18,151 nucleotides of DNA from an uncultured Candidatus Melainabacteria bacterium (GCA_934754425.1 CAKVIN010000029.1:1-18151), one strand, 5' to 3'. Shown: positions 6,263-13,661, counted from the stretch's first letter. Notes: generated by a model from the letters alone, not told the origin. A program made the numbers and translations.

Positions 6263-7510
6263 TTAACTATACAAACGTATACGCTCACAGATTTTCTCAT
6301 AATCCTTACCGAAAACCTGATGATATGCTGCTAATCTTGCATCACGCTCAGCCATATAATTCTTGATACGGGAAATACATGCAAAACAATCTGGAAATTT
6401 TGTTACTGAAGTAATAGTATCCTCCGATTTCAAGCCATAACGCTGAATATCTGAATAACCACTTACAACATTCAATGTAGTACATCTACCAGTTACAATA
6501 GCCTCTTTTCCATAAAGCCTATCGACTACAATAACAACATCCTGTGGCTTTGAAAGTAATTCCTTCATTACTTCCTTTTTAGGGCTATTTGTTACAACGA
6601 TTTCATTATCGTATAAACTCAACATAGACTTTGTTGTTTCATCAATACTTACATAGTTCTCATAACGCTTTCCTACGCAATACCCCTTTTGTATACAGAA
6701 AATAACCTTTATACGTTTATTCTTTACATAATGCAAATAATGAGCAAAACCTAAAACAAAACTTGTAAGAAAACGTGTAGGTGTATACTCCTTAAGAACT
6801 AATACTCTTGAGTTACCAATATACTTATATGGAGAGAAAAACAAAACACTATTACCAAAAGCAGGTCTATTAGAAGATGAATTTGCTGTTACAGTTTCAA
6901 GTTGCTCTAACTGCTTTTCAATAGCTTTCTTTTGCTCATTCATATTTCTAATAATAGCACTAGCCTTCTCAAAAACTTCAAGAGCTGAATTACCCATTGT
7001 TTGAAGCTCTAATTCCTGCTGTTTAAATACATTTGTAAGCTCTGTAATAGCTGAATTTGTCTGCTCCAAAAACAAAGGTGTTTGAACAAGCTTATCCCCA
7101 GCAACATACCCCTTCATAAAAGTAGAAATTATATTTAATGCTGGAGTTGCTACTGCCTCAAAAGCTGAAGTATTATTATTGGCTTCCTGTCTTTCCTCTT
7201 CGATGTCAGAAATTAAAGTCTGTAATTCCTCTTCATCCTCGAAATAAAACTCATCCTCATAATAGTAACCATCTACCCCTTTAATAACCATTTGTAATAC
7301 AGCTGATGGGTTCTCATTAATATATATGAAAAGGTCTACACCTTTTTTCTTTAAATCTCCAATGAAAACACCTGCATCGAAATCAGTTTCGATAAAGCTT
7401 TGTATAATAAGTGTTGTAACTCCTGCAAAATCCATAACTTTCTTTAATGAATCGGTTACTACAAACTCTGTAAACTTATCTTCTAATGTTTTTGATACAA
7501 TCACTTTCAT
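6263..7510 (-). CDS. Unknown 415-aa protein; layout faintly like receiver plus ParA-like
   Basis: No family is recognised with certainty. Residues ~1-105 alternate strands and helices and end in a receiver-like stretch (DLFIYINENPSAVLQMVIKG, then VDGYYY). A very acidic patch follows (~100-125), then a helical, coiled-coil-prone region (~145-215, rich in E/Q/K). The C-terminal ~190 residues again look alpha/beta (SVLFFSPYKYIGNSRVLVLK, later DVVIVVDRLYG), reminiscent of CpaE/ParA proteins but without a P-loop, so any such link is weak. The start overlaps the upstream stop as ATGA, with AGGAG upstream. One octamer copy (7273) encodes KGVD; two near-copies (7107, 6681) are GGGGTAT and encode KGY, avoiding TAG. 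No signal peptide. Confidence 0.75.
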   Translation of the reverse strand: MKVIVSKTLEDKFTEFVVTDSLKKVMDFAGVTTLIIQSFIETDFDAGVFIGDLKKKGVDLFIYINENPSAVLQMVIKGVDGYYYEDEFYFEDEEELQTLISDIEEERQEANNNTSAFEAVATPALNIISTFMKGYVAGDKLVQTPLFLEQTNSAITELTNVFKQQELELQTMGNSALEVFEKASAIIRNMNEQKKAIEKQLEQLETVTANSSSNRPAFGNSVLFFSPYKYIGNSRVLVLKEYTPTRFLTSFVLGFAHYLHYVKNKRIKVIFCIQKGYCVGKRYENYVSIDETTKSMLSLYDNEIVVTNSPKKEVMKELLSKPQDVVIVVDRLYGKEAIVTGRCTTLNVVSGYSDIQRYGLKSEDTITSVTKFPDCFACISRIKNYMAERDARLAAYHQVFGKDYEKICERIRLYS

Positions 7511-7878
7511 TTATTATCACTCCTTACATAATCATCTATATTATCTGAGAAAAACTTTGTCAAAATCTTAATGTTTCTTGATAAACTCTCAATATCTTTG
7601 AACCATGTAATACCTTTATAAAAGACTACCACTGAACAAGAGAAATTACACAGCATAAAATCATCATTATCAATAATTACTTCGACATCTACATCAAAAT
7701 CTTTGTATTTTAAAACTAATTTATCGTAATCCTTATTATCTATGAAAGACTTAACACTTTTTAGATCTGTCTCAATAGCTATCTGAGTCATATTATCATA
7801 TGTAATAATTTTATTAGGTAAATCAGTACTTTTTTCCTTACTTATATTATCTTTAAACTTTCTTGCTGATACTAACAT
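7507..7878 (-). CDS. Unknown 123-aa protein behind a GC-rich leader hairpin
   Basis: An acidic protein of alternating strands and helices (YDKLVLKYKDFDVDVEVIID, then MLCNFSCSVVVFYKG) with no recognised family. It ends in an ATGA overlap with the next gene. The assigned ATG at 7878 has no Shine-Dalgarno sequence directly upstream; the nearest one, AAGGAGG (7924-7930), lies on the other side of a strong hairpin (7892-7920). Translation may therefore be controlled by that structure, or the start may be different. A near-octamer at 7625 (CTACCACTGA) encodes SVVV. The leader separates this gene from the HD-GYP gene by 80 nt, the longest gap inside this operon. Confidence 0.65.
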   Translation of the reverse strand: MLVSARKFKDNISKEKSTDLPNKIITYDNMTQIAIETDLKSVKSFIDNKDYDKLVLKYKDFDVDVEVIIDNDDFMLCNFSCSVVVFYKGITWFKDIESLSRNIKILTKFFSDNIDDYVRSDNK

Positions 7879-7891
7879 ATTTATTTACGTT

Positions 7892-7920
7892 TAGGGGGGA
7901 GCCTAGAATCTCTCCCCCTA
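7892..7920 (-). promoter_or_regulatory. GC-rich leader hairpin upstream of the 7878 start
   Basis: On the minus strand TAGGGGGAG and CTCCCCCCTA form a ~9-bp stem with one bulge, a striking run of G and C in AT-rich DNA. AAGGAGG ends just before it, followed at once by ATG TAG. The layout parallels the octamer hairpins (AGGGG-TAG ... AGGCTACC) with T replaced by G. It could attenuate transcription or hold back translation of the next gene. Confidence 0.55.
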
Positions 7921-7938
7921 CATCCTCCTTTCTATAAC

Positions 7939-7961
7939 TAAAGGGGTGTGCAGTCCCTTTA
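7939..7961 (-). terminator. Hairpin overlapping the HD-GYP stop codon
   Basis: On the minus strand TAAAGGG, a nine-base loop and CCCTTTA form a 7-bp stem that includes the TAA stop. Only a short TTTA follows, so termination would be partial at best; 3'-end protection is another option. Confidence 0.4.
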
Positions 7962-8567
7962 ATCATCGAATGATCGTCTTAATGCTTCGAGAACCTCTTT
8001 GTTTAAATCATCGAATGAATCAATGAAATCTAATGCCTGTCGATATTCAAGGGCTGAATGATAGGTTCTCTTTTCACTCAATGCACTAAAAATATCTGCT
8101 ACAGTAATAATCTCTTCTGGTAAAGTTTTCTCTGTAAATCCAGTAGGGTAACCCTTACTCTCTTTCTTTACATGATGTTTTAAAACCATATTACAGATTT
8201 CTTCATCTACCCCTGATTGTTTACAAAAATTATAACCATCTACTGGATGTCTTTTTATAATCTCAAATTCCTCATCAGTAAGACTACCTGGTTTATATAG
8301 GATTGTCTTAGGGGTATTTACCTTCCCTAAATCATGAAGCAAACCTGCTACACAAATTTTATACACTATCTCAGGCTGTAAATTCATTGCTATAGCTAAC
8401 TGCGTAGCAAGTTTGGAAACTCTTATTGAATGTGTGTATAACATATCATCCAAAAAGAGCTTATCAACTACCCCTGATAAAGAGGATATTGACATAACTT
8501 CTCGTATCGCTCTTGCTGTATAATCATCTACTTTCTTTTCATCTCTCAACTGCACTACCATCACCAC
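7959..8567 (-). CDS. HD-GYP domain phosphodiesterase
   Basis: A stand-alone HD-GYP domain of ~202 aa with no sensor or receiver domain. The metal-binding pattern is visible: H46, H78-D79 (GLLHDLGKV), H107 (IKRHPVDGY), H131-H132 and D158 (VADIF). The ILYKPGSLTDEEF segment is typical. The HHExxDGxGYP signature reads HHVKKESKGYP, so E and D/G are lost while GYP remains, and ADxxDAL reads ADIFSAL. Family members usually cleave cyclic di-GMP; the altered signature leaves activity or substrate open. Two octamer copies encode SGVVDKL (8468) and SGVDEE (8217). The first codon is GTG; an ATG two codons later (8561) is equally possible because AAGGTGG overlaps this area. It follows the upstream stop by one base. 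Confidence 0.9.
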   Translation of the reverse strand: MVMVVQLRDEKKVDDYTARAIREVMSISSLSGVVDKLFLDDMLYTHSIRVSKLATQLAIAMNLQPEIVYKICVAGLLHDLGKVNTPKTILYKPGSLTDEEFEIIKRHPVDGYNFCKQSGVDEEICNMVLKHHVKKESKGYPTGFTEKTLPEEIITVADIFSALSEKRTYHSALEYRQALDFIDSFDDLNKEVLEALRRSFDD

Positions 8568-8568
8568 C

Positions 8569-8997
8569 TTAGTAAGGTAAAGGAATTGAATTACCTATCA
8601 CAGCAAAATCTACACAATCAAACTTGTCTGAAATTTTCTGATACTTATTAAATAATGCCTGTACATCAACAGGTAACTTGTTGACTGTTACTGGATTATT
8701 GTTATACAGAATTAATGAAAATAACTCGTATAACATATTAAGCAAATTCATAGGTTGCTTTTGCAGATACCCCTGAGCTACAAGAATACCATAAGGTGTT
8801 GGTGTCTTATAATACCATACTGAACTAAAAGGTAGATATAACTTCTGACCTTTATTATTAACTTCCAAATAATTATCAGTCAGAACCAAATCTTTATTGG
8901 CTGCTCTTATAACTTGTGTAGGTTTTATGCCTAACAACTCAGTAACTACAATAACTGCTGTTCCATCTTTTCTTACACGAATGTTCCAAAAACTCAT
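8569..8997 (-). CDS. Unknown 142-aa protein in the KOW/HD-GYP operon
   Basis: A small, probably cytoplasmic protein with a strand-rich first half (WNIRVRKDGTAVIVVTELLG, then LYLPFSSVWYY) and a helical second half (LLNMLYELFSLILYNN). No family recognised. It starts in an ATGA overlap with the preceding gene (8994-8997) with AAGGAG upstream, and its stop lies one base from the HD-GYP gene, so the genes are tightly coupled. The near-octamer at 8767 is CAGGGGTAT and encodes AQGYLQK, again avoiding an in-frame TAG. Confidence 0.72.
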   Translation of the reverse strand: MSFWNIRVRKDGTAVIVVTELLGIKPTQVIRAANKDLVLTDNYLEVNNKGQKLYLPFSSVWYYKTPTPYGILVAQGYLQKQPMNLLNMLYELFSLILYNNNPVTVNKLPVDVQALFNKYQKISDKFDCVDFAVIGNSIPLPY

Positions 8998-9152
8998 ACT
9001 CTACTCAGCTCCTTTTTCCTCATCTCTAAAATTAATTCACCTGTATCAACGATTATTGTTTTGCCTTGAATGGCTTTGACTACCCCTGTACATACTTCTG
9101 TACCTAGATGCCACTTAACATAATCTCCTACCTTTAACTTTCCAAATATCAC
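8994..9152 (-). CDS. Small KOW/SH3-like protein
   Basis: The core KVGDYVKWHLG, then VCTGVVKAIQGKTIIVD is a short beta-barrel pattern of the KOW/SH3 type and resembles the repeats of the two preceding genes. I chose the GTG at 9152, which forms a GTGA overlap with the upstream stop as elsewhere in this operon, giving ~52 aa. An in-frame ATG at 9185 would add 11 residues inside the neighbour's reading frame and has only a weak AGGTG upstream. Neither start has an ideal ribosome site. The octamer at 9080 encodes TGVV at the glycine of the KOW motif. Binding to RNA or to a transcription complex is possible by analogy only. Confidence 0.65.
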   Translation of the reverse strand: MIFGKLKVGDYVKWHLGTEVCTGVVKAIQGKTIIVDTGELILEMRKKELSRV

Positions 9153-9565
9153 AACACACTCACTTCCTCTCGCTTTGCATAACACCTATCAGCATTTAAC
9201 TGTAGAATCAAATAATCTGTATCAGCTTCGAAATCTTCACTGTCTGGAATTTCTGGTGCATCTTTATCAGAAATAATAGTAAAATCATTAATTCCGATGA
9301 CTACTCCAGTTTTATCCTTGTAACTAACTGTTTTTCCTACAATATCAGGAACTTCTTCCTCTGACTTGATAGAAATAAAAACCATAATAGTCATAACTTC
9401 AATAACTACCCCTGAATAAAGCTTATTATCTACAATAATCTTTACTTCTTCATCAACACTAAAAGGATACTTACTATCTTTAATATTGACTTGTAGTTCC
9501 TTATTTGTTTTAGCCGACACATCAACTTTCTCTGCTGTAAAACCTGTAACTAAAATTCCTAACAT
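9149..9565 (-). CDS. KOW-like two-repeat protein (138 aa)
   Basis: Two beta-rich repeats can be seen: VDEEVKIIVDNKLYSGVVIE (residues ~37-56) and IVGKTVSYKDKTGVVIGI (~75-92), with an acidic linker and a C-terminal YAKREEVSVL. The next gene upstream has the same layout, so the two are paralogs. One octamer (9406) encodes SGVV in repeat one. Repeat two carries the diverged CTACTCCAG (about 9300) encoding TGVV at the matching site. AAAGGAGGAGG lies ahead of the ATG, and the start overlaps the upstream stop by seven bases. No signal peptide. Function unknown. Confidence 0.75.
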   Translation of the reverse strand: MLGILVTGFTAEKVDVSAKTNKELQVNIKDSKYPFSVDEEVKIIVDNKLYSGVVIEVMTIMVFISIKSEEEVPDIVGKTVSYKDKTGVVIGINDFTIISDKDAPEIPDSEDFEADTDYLILQLNADRCYAKREEVSVL

Positions 9566-9918
9566 ACCTTTGCCTCCTCCTTTGGAATATATACAATTTC
9601 ATCATCTGTCTGATGGGTTACATATACTTCTCCTGCAACATCAAGCACTACCCCTTTACAGGTTTCATAACCATTTTCATATGTAATAACTTTACCAATG
9701 GCTTCATCTGCTTTCTGCCAACCAAGTGCATCAATAGTAATCTCACTATCTTTTGTAAGCACTACCCCTAGATAAGTGATACCATCTACAGTAATATTTA
9801 CTGAATCCTTGATGTCAAACAAGTAATCAATACCCTCAATAGGCTTGACTGTTACTATTTCATCAGTCTCCCATTTAAAGATAGCTACCTGTCCATTTAC
9901 GATACAATACTTCTCCAT
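9559..9918 (-). CDS. KOW-like two-repeat protein, first gene of the operon (119 aa)
   Basis: A paralog of the next gene: IKDSVNITVDGITYLGVVLT, then IGKVITYENGYETCKGVVLD and a C-terminal YIPKEEAKV line up with its repeats and tail. Octamer copies at 9762 and 9648 encode LGVV and KGVV at the same position of each repeat. The ATG at 9918 has AGAAAGGTAGG upstream, and a shared regulatory block lies at 9951-9964. It leads a seven-gene operon that ends at the terminator at 6230-6258. Function unknown; a beta-barrel protein with acidic surface. Confidence 0.75.
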   Translation of the reverse strand: MEKYCIVNGQVAIFKWETDEIVTVKPIEGIDYLFDIKDSVNITVDGITYLGVVLTKDSEITIDALGWQKADEAIGKVITYENGYETCKGVVLDVAGEVYVTHQTDDEIVYIPKEEAKVC

Positions 9919-9950
9919 TTTTATACCTACCTTTCTAAAACCTATAAAAA

Positions 9951-9964
9951 GACATACTTTTCCG
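9951..9964 (-). promoter_or_regulatory. Shared upstream block, class 2, copy at the KOW operon
   Basis: CGGAAAAGTATGTC on the minus strand recurs with one extra A at 11426-11412 ahead of the secreted-protein gene. GTGACAG before it and TATAGG with TTTAGAAAGG after it also resemble the class 1 region at 3800-3830. The block starts 33 nt from the ATG at 9918. Probably a promoter or operator; no standard -35 is seen. Confidence 0.5.
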
Positions 9965-10029
9965 CTGTCACCAAAGTTTATTTATAGATGCTCATAATTT
10001 ACAAAAGCATTGGGAAATGTTTCAACATT

Positions 10030-10069
10030 GGCTAAAAAGAGAAAAGCCACTGCAAAATGCAATGGCTTT
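10030..10069 (-). terminator. Terminator of the secreted-protein gene
   Basis: On the minus strand AAAGCCATTGC and GCAGTGGCTTT form a long stem with one mismatch around ATTTT, followed by TCTCTTTTT. It lies ~35 nt after the stop of the 10104-11327 gene. Confidence 0.85.
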
Positions 10070-10103
10070 AGATTATGAATAAGACTTATATGTAGATGAA
10101 CAG

Positions 10104-11327
10104 TTACTCATCAATACCACTTAATATTGACTCTGCACTTTCAGTATCTACAGTCACTGAGTCTGCACTCTCAGTGATTTCAGAACTATCTGGGCTAGAC
10201 TTATCGGCTACAGACTCAACTTCTGTAGTTGGCTGGCTGTCTTCAATAGTTAGGTCTCGGCTAGAATTACAATCTGTTGCGACCTCAGATGATGTTGACT
10301 CTGTAGGAGCTACAGTAGAATCATCTGTTATTGATGAATTAAAGTTCAGAACTACCCCTGAATTGAGAGAACCAGTGAAAATTTTATTCCACTCTTCCTC
10401 TGTACCCTCATAATTAATTACTTTTAAGAGGTCTAAATTGTCAAATGCATCTGGAGTGATGCTTGTAATATCTTTACTGATAAACAATATATCAGTATTT
10501 TCAAAAGCTACCCCTGAAGAAGTAGAATCATCAGCAACTACAGCATCTTCTTCAACTGTAGATGGCTGAGCTTCTATATTATCAGGTACCTGTGCGTCAT
10601 CCTTGACTACTTCATCCTCTGAAGTTACATCCTTGTCCTCATCACTGGTATTCTCTTTAGGTGCTGTTGCTTCATCATCATCATTTGTATCCTCTACCTT
10701 TTCAGTATCTTTGGCATCTGAAGCATTTTCTTCAGCTTTTACTTCGACTTCCTGCATTTGATATACATTGATACTAAAATTCAATGCTGTTGTATAACTG
10801 CCTGTATACTCAGGCTTGTCAACTACAACAGATAAAGGAATTTCCAAACCTGAAGCAATATCTTCATAGCTCCAAGAATAACTGGTAGAATCTCCGATGG
10901 TAGCTACCCCTGAAATAGTATTACCTTCTGGACTAGCATATACAATATCAGTATCCTTAAGAGATAATTCTACACGATATTCATTATCACTATCACAGGA
11001 AATTTTAATCTTGTCGGTATAACCATACTGATTATCATTTAGTGCCTCTAGTGTAATGTTTGTAGGTAAATCTACATGCAAATCACTTGGAATTGAATCA
11101 AGCTGTATCTCTTTCTTTTCATAAGTGATACTGCTTGGTACAGATACTTCTATAGCAGAACCAGTGGCTACCCCTGAATTGATTAAAGTATCTTCTGGTG
11201 GCTCAGCTACTTGACCTACATCTTCCTGCACAATTGCTACATCAGTATTATCTGCATGTACAACAGTAGGACTAAAACCTAAAAGACCAATACTCATTAA
11301 AAAAGCTACATACTTTAGATTTCTCAT
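10104..11327 (-). CDS. Secreted acidic protein with a BspA-like repeat
   Basis: Residues 1-25 are a signal peptide (MRNLKY, hydrophobic core, cleavage near VHA/D). Residues ~55-195 look like a beta-sandwich domain (VDLPTNITLEAL ... YTGSYTTALNFSINV), similar in style to cell-surface domains of Gram-positive bacteria. An acidic Asp/Glu/Ser/Thr-rich linker follows. Residues ~285-325 hold a BspA-type leucine-rich repeat end (ITSITPDAFDNL ... NYEGTEEEWNKI). The tail is again Ser/Thr/acid-rich. There is no LPxTG motif, SLH domain or C-terminal membrane segment, so release or attachment by a partner is likely. Four octamer copies (11168, 10904, 10508, 10352) encode SGVA or SGVV. GGAGAGGAG lies ahead of the ATG. 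A surface or adhesion role is inferred. Confidence 0.82.
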   Translation of the reverse strand: MRNLKYVAFLMSIGLLGFSPTVVHADNTDVAIVQEDVGQVAEPPEDTLINSGVATGSAIEVSVPSSITYEKKEIQLDSIPSDLHVDLPTNITLEALNDNQYGYTDKIKISCDSDNEYRVELSLKDTDIVYASPEGNTISGVATIGDSTSYSWSYEDIASGLEIPLSVVVDKPEYTGSYTTALNFSINVYQMQEVEVKAEENASDAKDTEKVEDTNDDDEATAPKENTSDEDKDVTSEDEVVKDDAQVPDNIEAQPSTVEEDAVVADDSTSSGVAFENTDILFISKDITSITPDAFDNLDLLKVINYEGTEEEWNKIFTGSLNSGVVLNFNSSITDDSTVAPTESTSSEVATDCNSSRDLTIEDSQPTTEVESVADKSSPDSSEITESADSVTVDTESAESILSGIDE

Positions 11328-11363
11328 ATTTTATCAAGCTCCTCTCCGTATAAAATTATTAGT

Positions 11364-11393
11364 TTATTGAAATCTCTCACAATCAATGAACAT
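11364..11393 (-). CDS. Possible 9-codon leader peptide (MFIDCERFQ)
   Basis: In the leader of the secreted-protein gene, AAAGGAG stands four bases before this ATG, a better ribosome site than many real starts here. The frame is nine codons and stops 36 nt before the main ATG. It could be a leader peptide or chance; nothing else supports it. Confidence 0.25.
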   Translation of the reverse strand: MFIDCERFQ

Positions 11394-11411
11394 CACGCTC
11401 CTTTACTTTTT

Positions 11412-11426
11412 GACATACTTTTTCCG
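11412..11426 (-). promoter_or_regulatory. Shared upstream block, class 2, copy at the secreted-protein gene
   Basis: CGGAAAAAGTATGTC on the minus strand matches 9964-9951 apart from one extra A, and both are followed by an A- or T-rich run. It lies 85 nt ahead of the main ATG at 11327 and 19 nt ahead of the possible leader ATG at 11393. Confidence 0.45.
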
Positions 11427-11489
11427 AAGATACAAGATTTATTTGGAGATTGGGTTATTTGAGTAATGACTTTGATAACTTTAGATACT

Positions 11490-11515
11490 AAAAAAGAGGT
11501 AGATAACTACCCCTT
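11490..11515 (-). terminator. Terminator of the methylase gene, built from the octamer
   Basis: On the minus strand AAGGGGTAG, the loop TTAT and CTACCTCTT form a 9-bp stem with one G-U pair and then TTTT. The first arm is an octamer copy (11507), and its TAG is in frame with the methylase stop at 11531. The second arm avoids the inverted octamer by the G-U pair. Confidence 0.88.
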
Positions 11516-11530
11516 TAAAAGAAAATGAAT

Positions 11531-13594
11531 TTATAAATATTGACCTAACTTTTCAATAAAGTCTTTGAATGTATATACCTCATAACTAGCCTTTGGATAT
11601 AGAGAACTTACTTCTACATGCTCTACTTTGTAGTTTGTAATCATTATCTCTGTCTCTTTGTGATTGACTACATTATCCTCAAAGAAATCATATTTATTGT
11701 TTCTTGCTACTGTAGTTACCCAAAGTGGCTTCTTATTTGCTAAGAATATATCATTGAAATAAGTGTAAACTGTTTCAACTATTGCCTTATCTATTGCTTT
11801 ATAATCTGTCTGTGTCTTACCTCTACTCCTTGTTGCACAAGCTCTACAACAAAAGATAAACTTACAATTAGCATCTGTAGCTACACCTAATTGACTGATT
11901 AAATCATGCATGTCCTCTCTATTGAAAGCTCCTGCCTTGTAACCTGTAGTTGCTATATAAGGACTATCAACTACTAATAAGGCTCCTGACTCTGCCTTAC
12001 TATAGTTTTTCTTTGACCCCTTTTCTTCATTAACAATTTCTATTGTAGATGTAATAACTTTTTTGAAATCCTTATTTATTATGTCTATCCGCTCAAACTG
12101 CTTATGTAATTCCTTGATTATATCTACTTGCTCTGGCATTTTAGCCTGCTGTTTCTTTGTAGGTTCAAGGAAATGTCTCCAAATATTAGATATATTTTTA
12201 TAATATCTATTAGGAACTATATTTGTTACAGCAGATATATCTATATCTCCTCGTGTTGTTAAAGAATTTAAAAATATGAAAGCCAAAGCCTTTCTAACTG
12301 GAGTGCCTACCCCTGAGTCTAATACATTTGATAAGTAAGCATAATACTGATAAAATCTAGCCTGTAAATCACGCATCCTACTTTCTTTTGAGGTTTCTAC
12401 AAGGTCATCAATTTTATTTGCACCTGTTTTTCTTATAACCTTCAAACCCTCATATGTTAATCGAAAACCAAGTTCATCAAAGAATGCTCTATCGCTTGCA
12501 TACCTCATTAAATATTCAGAGTCGGCTACTAAACTTTCAAATTTCTTTTCAATATCATCTTTTGAGTATACTACTCCTAAGATAGAAATACTATCTTTTA
12601 TATTAGGAATTTTTGCTTGAATTTTTCTCATGTAATCTGCTACAGGCTTCATAGCATATGTAGTTTCTGCATTAAACTTATTATAAATATCTGCTTCTCC
12701 TGAAGTTGCCTGTTGTCCAAATCTGGCTTTTCTACTTATCCCTGTTGCCTTATTGAAAAACTTATTTACCTCAGCATCATAATCAATACTATCATCGAAA
12801 TCATCTACCCCTGAAAGAGCTGATTTGAGCTGATTTATTTCATCTATAAGTAACACATAATCATCTGATTTAATTACATTATATAAATTGACAAGATCAT
12901 TATCCAAATCATTGTATGTATAGGAAACATAACCTTTTTTATTAGAATCATGCCCTCTTTTTGGGACAGCTAATGTTGCTGAAGCTGTTCCTCCAAATAC
13001 ATCGACAAAATGCTTATATTTTCCTGCTTGATAAGCTAGATTTCTGATAACTACACCTAATTCTTTATCTTTTTGACCGTTGTAATTAAACAAAACTGCT
13101 GGCTGAGAAAAGACTACCCCTGATAAAGACTCATATTCAAATTTATAATCCCTACAACTCATATAATACTTATAGTCATATGGTAATTTACTGAATATCT
13201 TACTTAAACTCAACGGAGTACTATTGTTGCAAGTATACACACCTTTTGGATTATACTCTGCTTTACCTGTAAATTCATACATCAACTCTGTCTGAGTATA
13301 TAAATTGTAGTCCTCACCTCTAACTGCCATGAAGAATATTATTTGTTGAATAAGCAAAGGCATAGCTGTCTGGTTACGCTTATTATTAAGTTTAGTAACA
13401 AACCTAGATGCTACCCCTGAAATAGTTTGAACTGCTGACTTCCAATCAAAGTTTTCTTTTTGATTATCAAAATCATCTACAATAGAATATAATACACTTA
13501 TTTCCTGCTCTGTTAAATCATTGTTTTTGTTAATGTTCTGAACACCTGCACATGCAACTGGGAACATATTATTTAAGATGTCTTGTGCTGCCAC
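11531..13594 (-). CDS. Long D12-class DNA adenine-N6 methyltransferase
   Basis: Motif I is FVDVFGGTAS (residues ~196-205) and the next landmark YNDLDNDLVNLY (~227-238), as in Dam/DpnM-type enzymes. The catalytic motif is DSPY at ~543-546 (LLVVDSPY) instead of DPPY; the aromatic base-flipping Tyr and the Asp remain. At 687 aa it is over twice the size of a typical Dam (~280 aa), with ~190 extra N-terminal residues and a large insertion before motif IV that may set specificity. The start is GTG at 13594 with AGAAGGAG upstream. Four octamer copies encode SGVG, SGVD, SGVV and SGVA. It is transcribed alone, from a promoter with a palindrome to an octamer terminator. No restriction gene lies nearby, so an orphan protective or regulatory methylase is likely. 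The target is unknown. Confidence 0.85.
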   Translation of the reverse strand: MAAQDILNNMFPVACAGVQNINKNNDLTEQEISVLYSIVDDFDNQKENFDWKSAVQTISGVASRFVTKLNNKRNQTAMPLLIQQIIFFMAVRGEDYNLYTQTELMYEFTGKAEYNPKGVYTCNNSTPLSLSKIFSKLPYDYKYYMSCRDYKFEYESLSGVVFSQPAVLFNYNGQKDKELGVVIRNLAYQAGKYKHFVDVFGGTASATLAVPKRGHDSNKKGYVSYTYNDLDNDLVNLYNVIKSDDYVLLIDEINQLKSALSGVDDFDDSIDYDAEVNKFFNKATGISRKARFGQQATSGEADIYNKFNAETTYAMKPVADYMRKIQAKIPNIKDSISILGVVYSKDDIEKKFESLVADSEYLMRYASDRAFFDELGFRLTYEGLKVIRKTGANKIDDLVETSKESRMRDLQARFYQYYAYLSNVLDSGVGTPVRKALAFIFLNSLTTRGDIDISAVTNIVPNRYYKNISNIWRHFLEPTKKQQAKMPEQVDIIKELHKQFERIDIINKDFKKVITSTIEIVNEEKGSKKNYSKAESGALLVVDSPYIATTGYKAGAFNREDMHDLISQLGVATDANCKFIFCCRACATRSRGKTQTDYKAIDKAIVETVYTYFNDIFLANKKPLWVTTVARNNKYDFFEDNVVNHKETEIMITNYKVEHVEVSSLYPKASYEVYTFKDFIEKLGQYL

Positions 13595-13623
13595 GATATA
13601 ATCTCCTTCTCTAATTTGAAGAT

Positions 13624-13646
13624 ATTATATCATAAGACCGGTCTTA
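13624..13646 (-). promoter_or_regulatory. Methylase promoter with palindromic operator
   Basis: The minus strand has a -10 TATAAT (13624-13629), preceded by the perfect 14-bp palindrome TAAGACCGGTCTTA (13633-13646). Palindrome plus three bases fill exactly the 17-bp spacer. The -35 hexamer at that distance (TAGTTC) is poor and overlaps the end of an octamer copy (13650). A regulator binding the spacer is likely. Confidence 0.7.
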
Positions 13647-13661
13647 GAACTACCCCTGAAC

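Noticed and set aside
6263..7510. ParA-type ATPase call for the 415-aa protein
   Set aside because: Only the general alpha/beta layout is reminiscent; no P-loop or other Walker motif is visible.
2711..8317. Plus-strand AGGGGTA at 2711 and 8311 as inverted copies
   Set aside because: They end in A and T rather than G, so neither is the full octamer. The first is a hairpin arm; the second lies in the HD-GYP gene without the flanking consensus.
10096..10413. Plus-strand open frame of 105 codons rich in Ser/Val
   Set aside because: It is the antisense shadow of the low-complexity tail of the secreted protein, where biased codons keep the reverse frame open.
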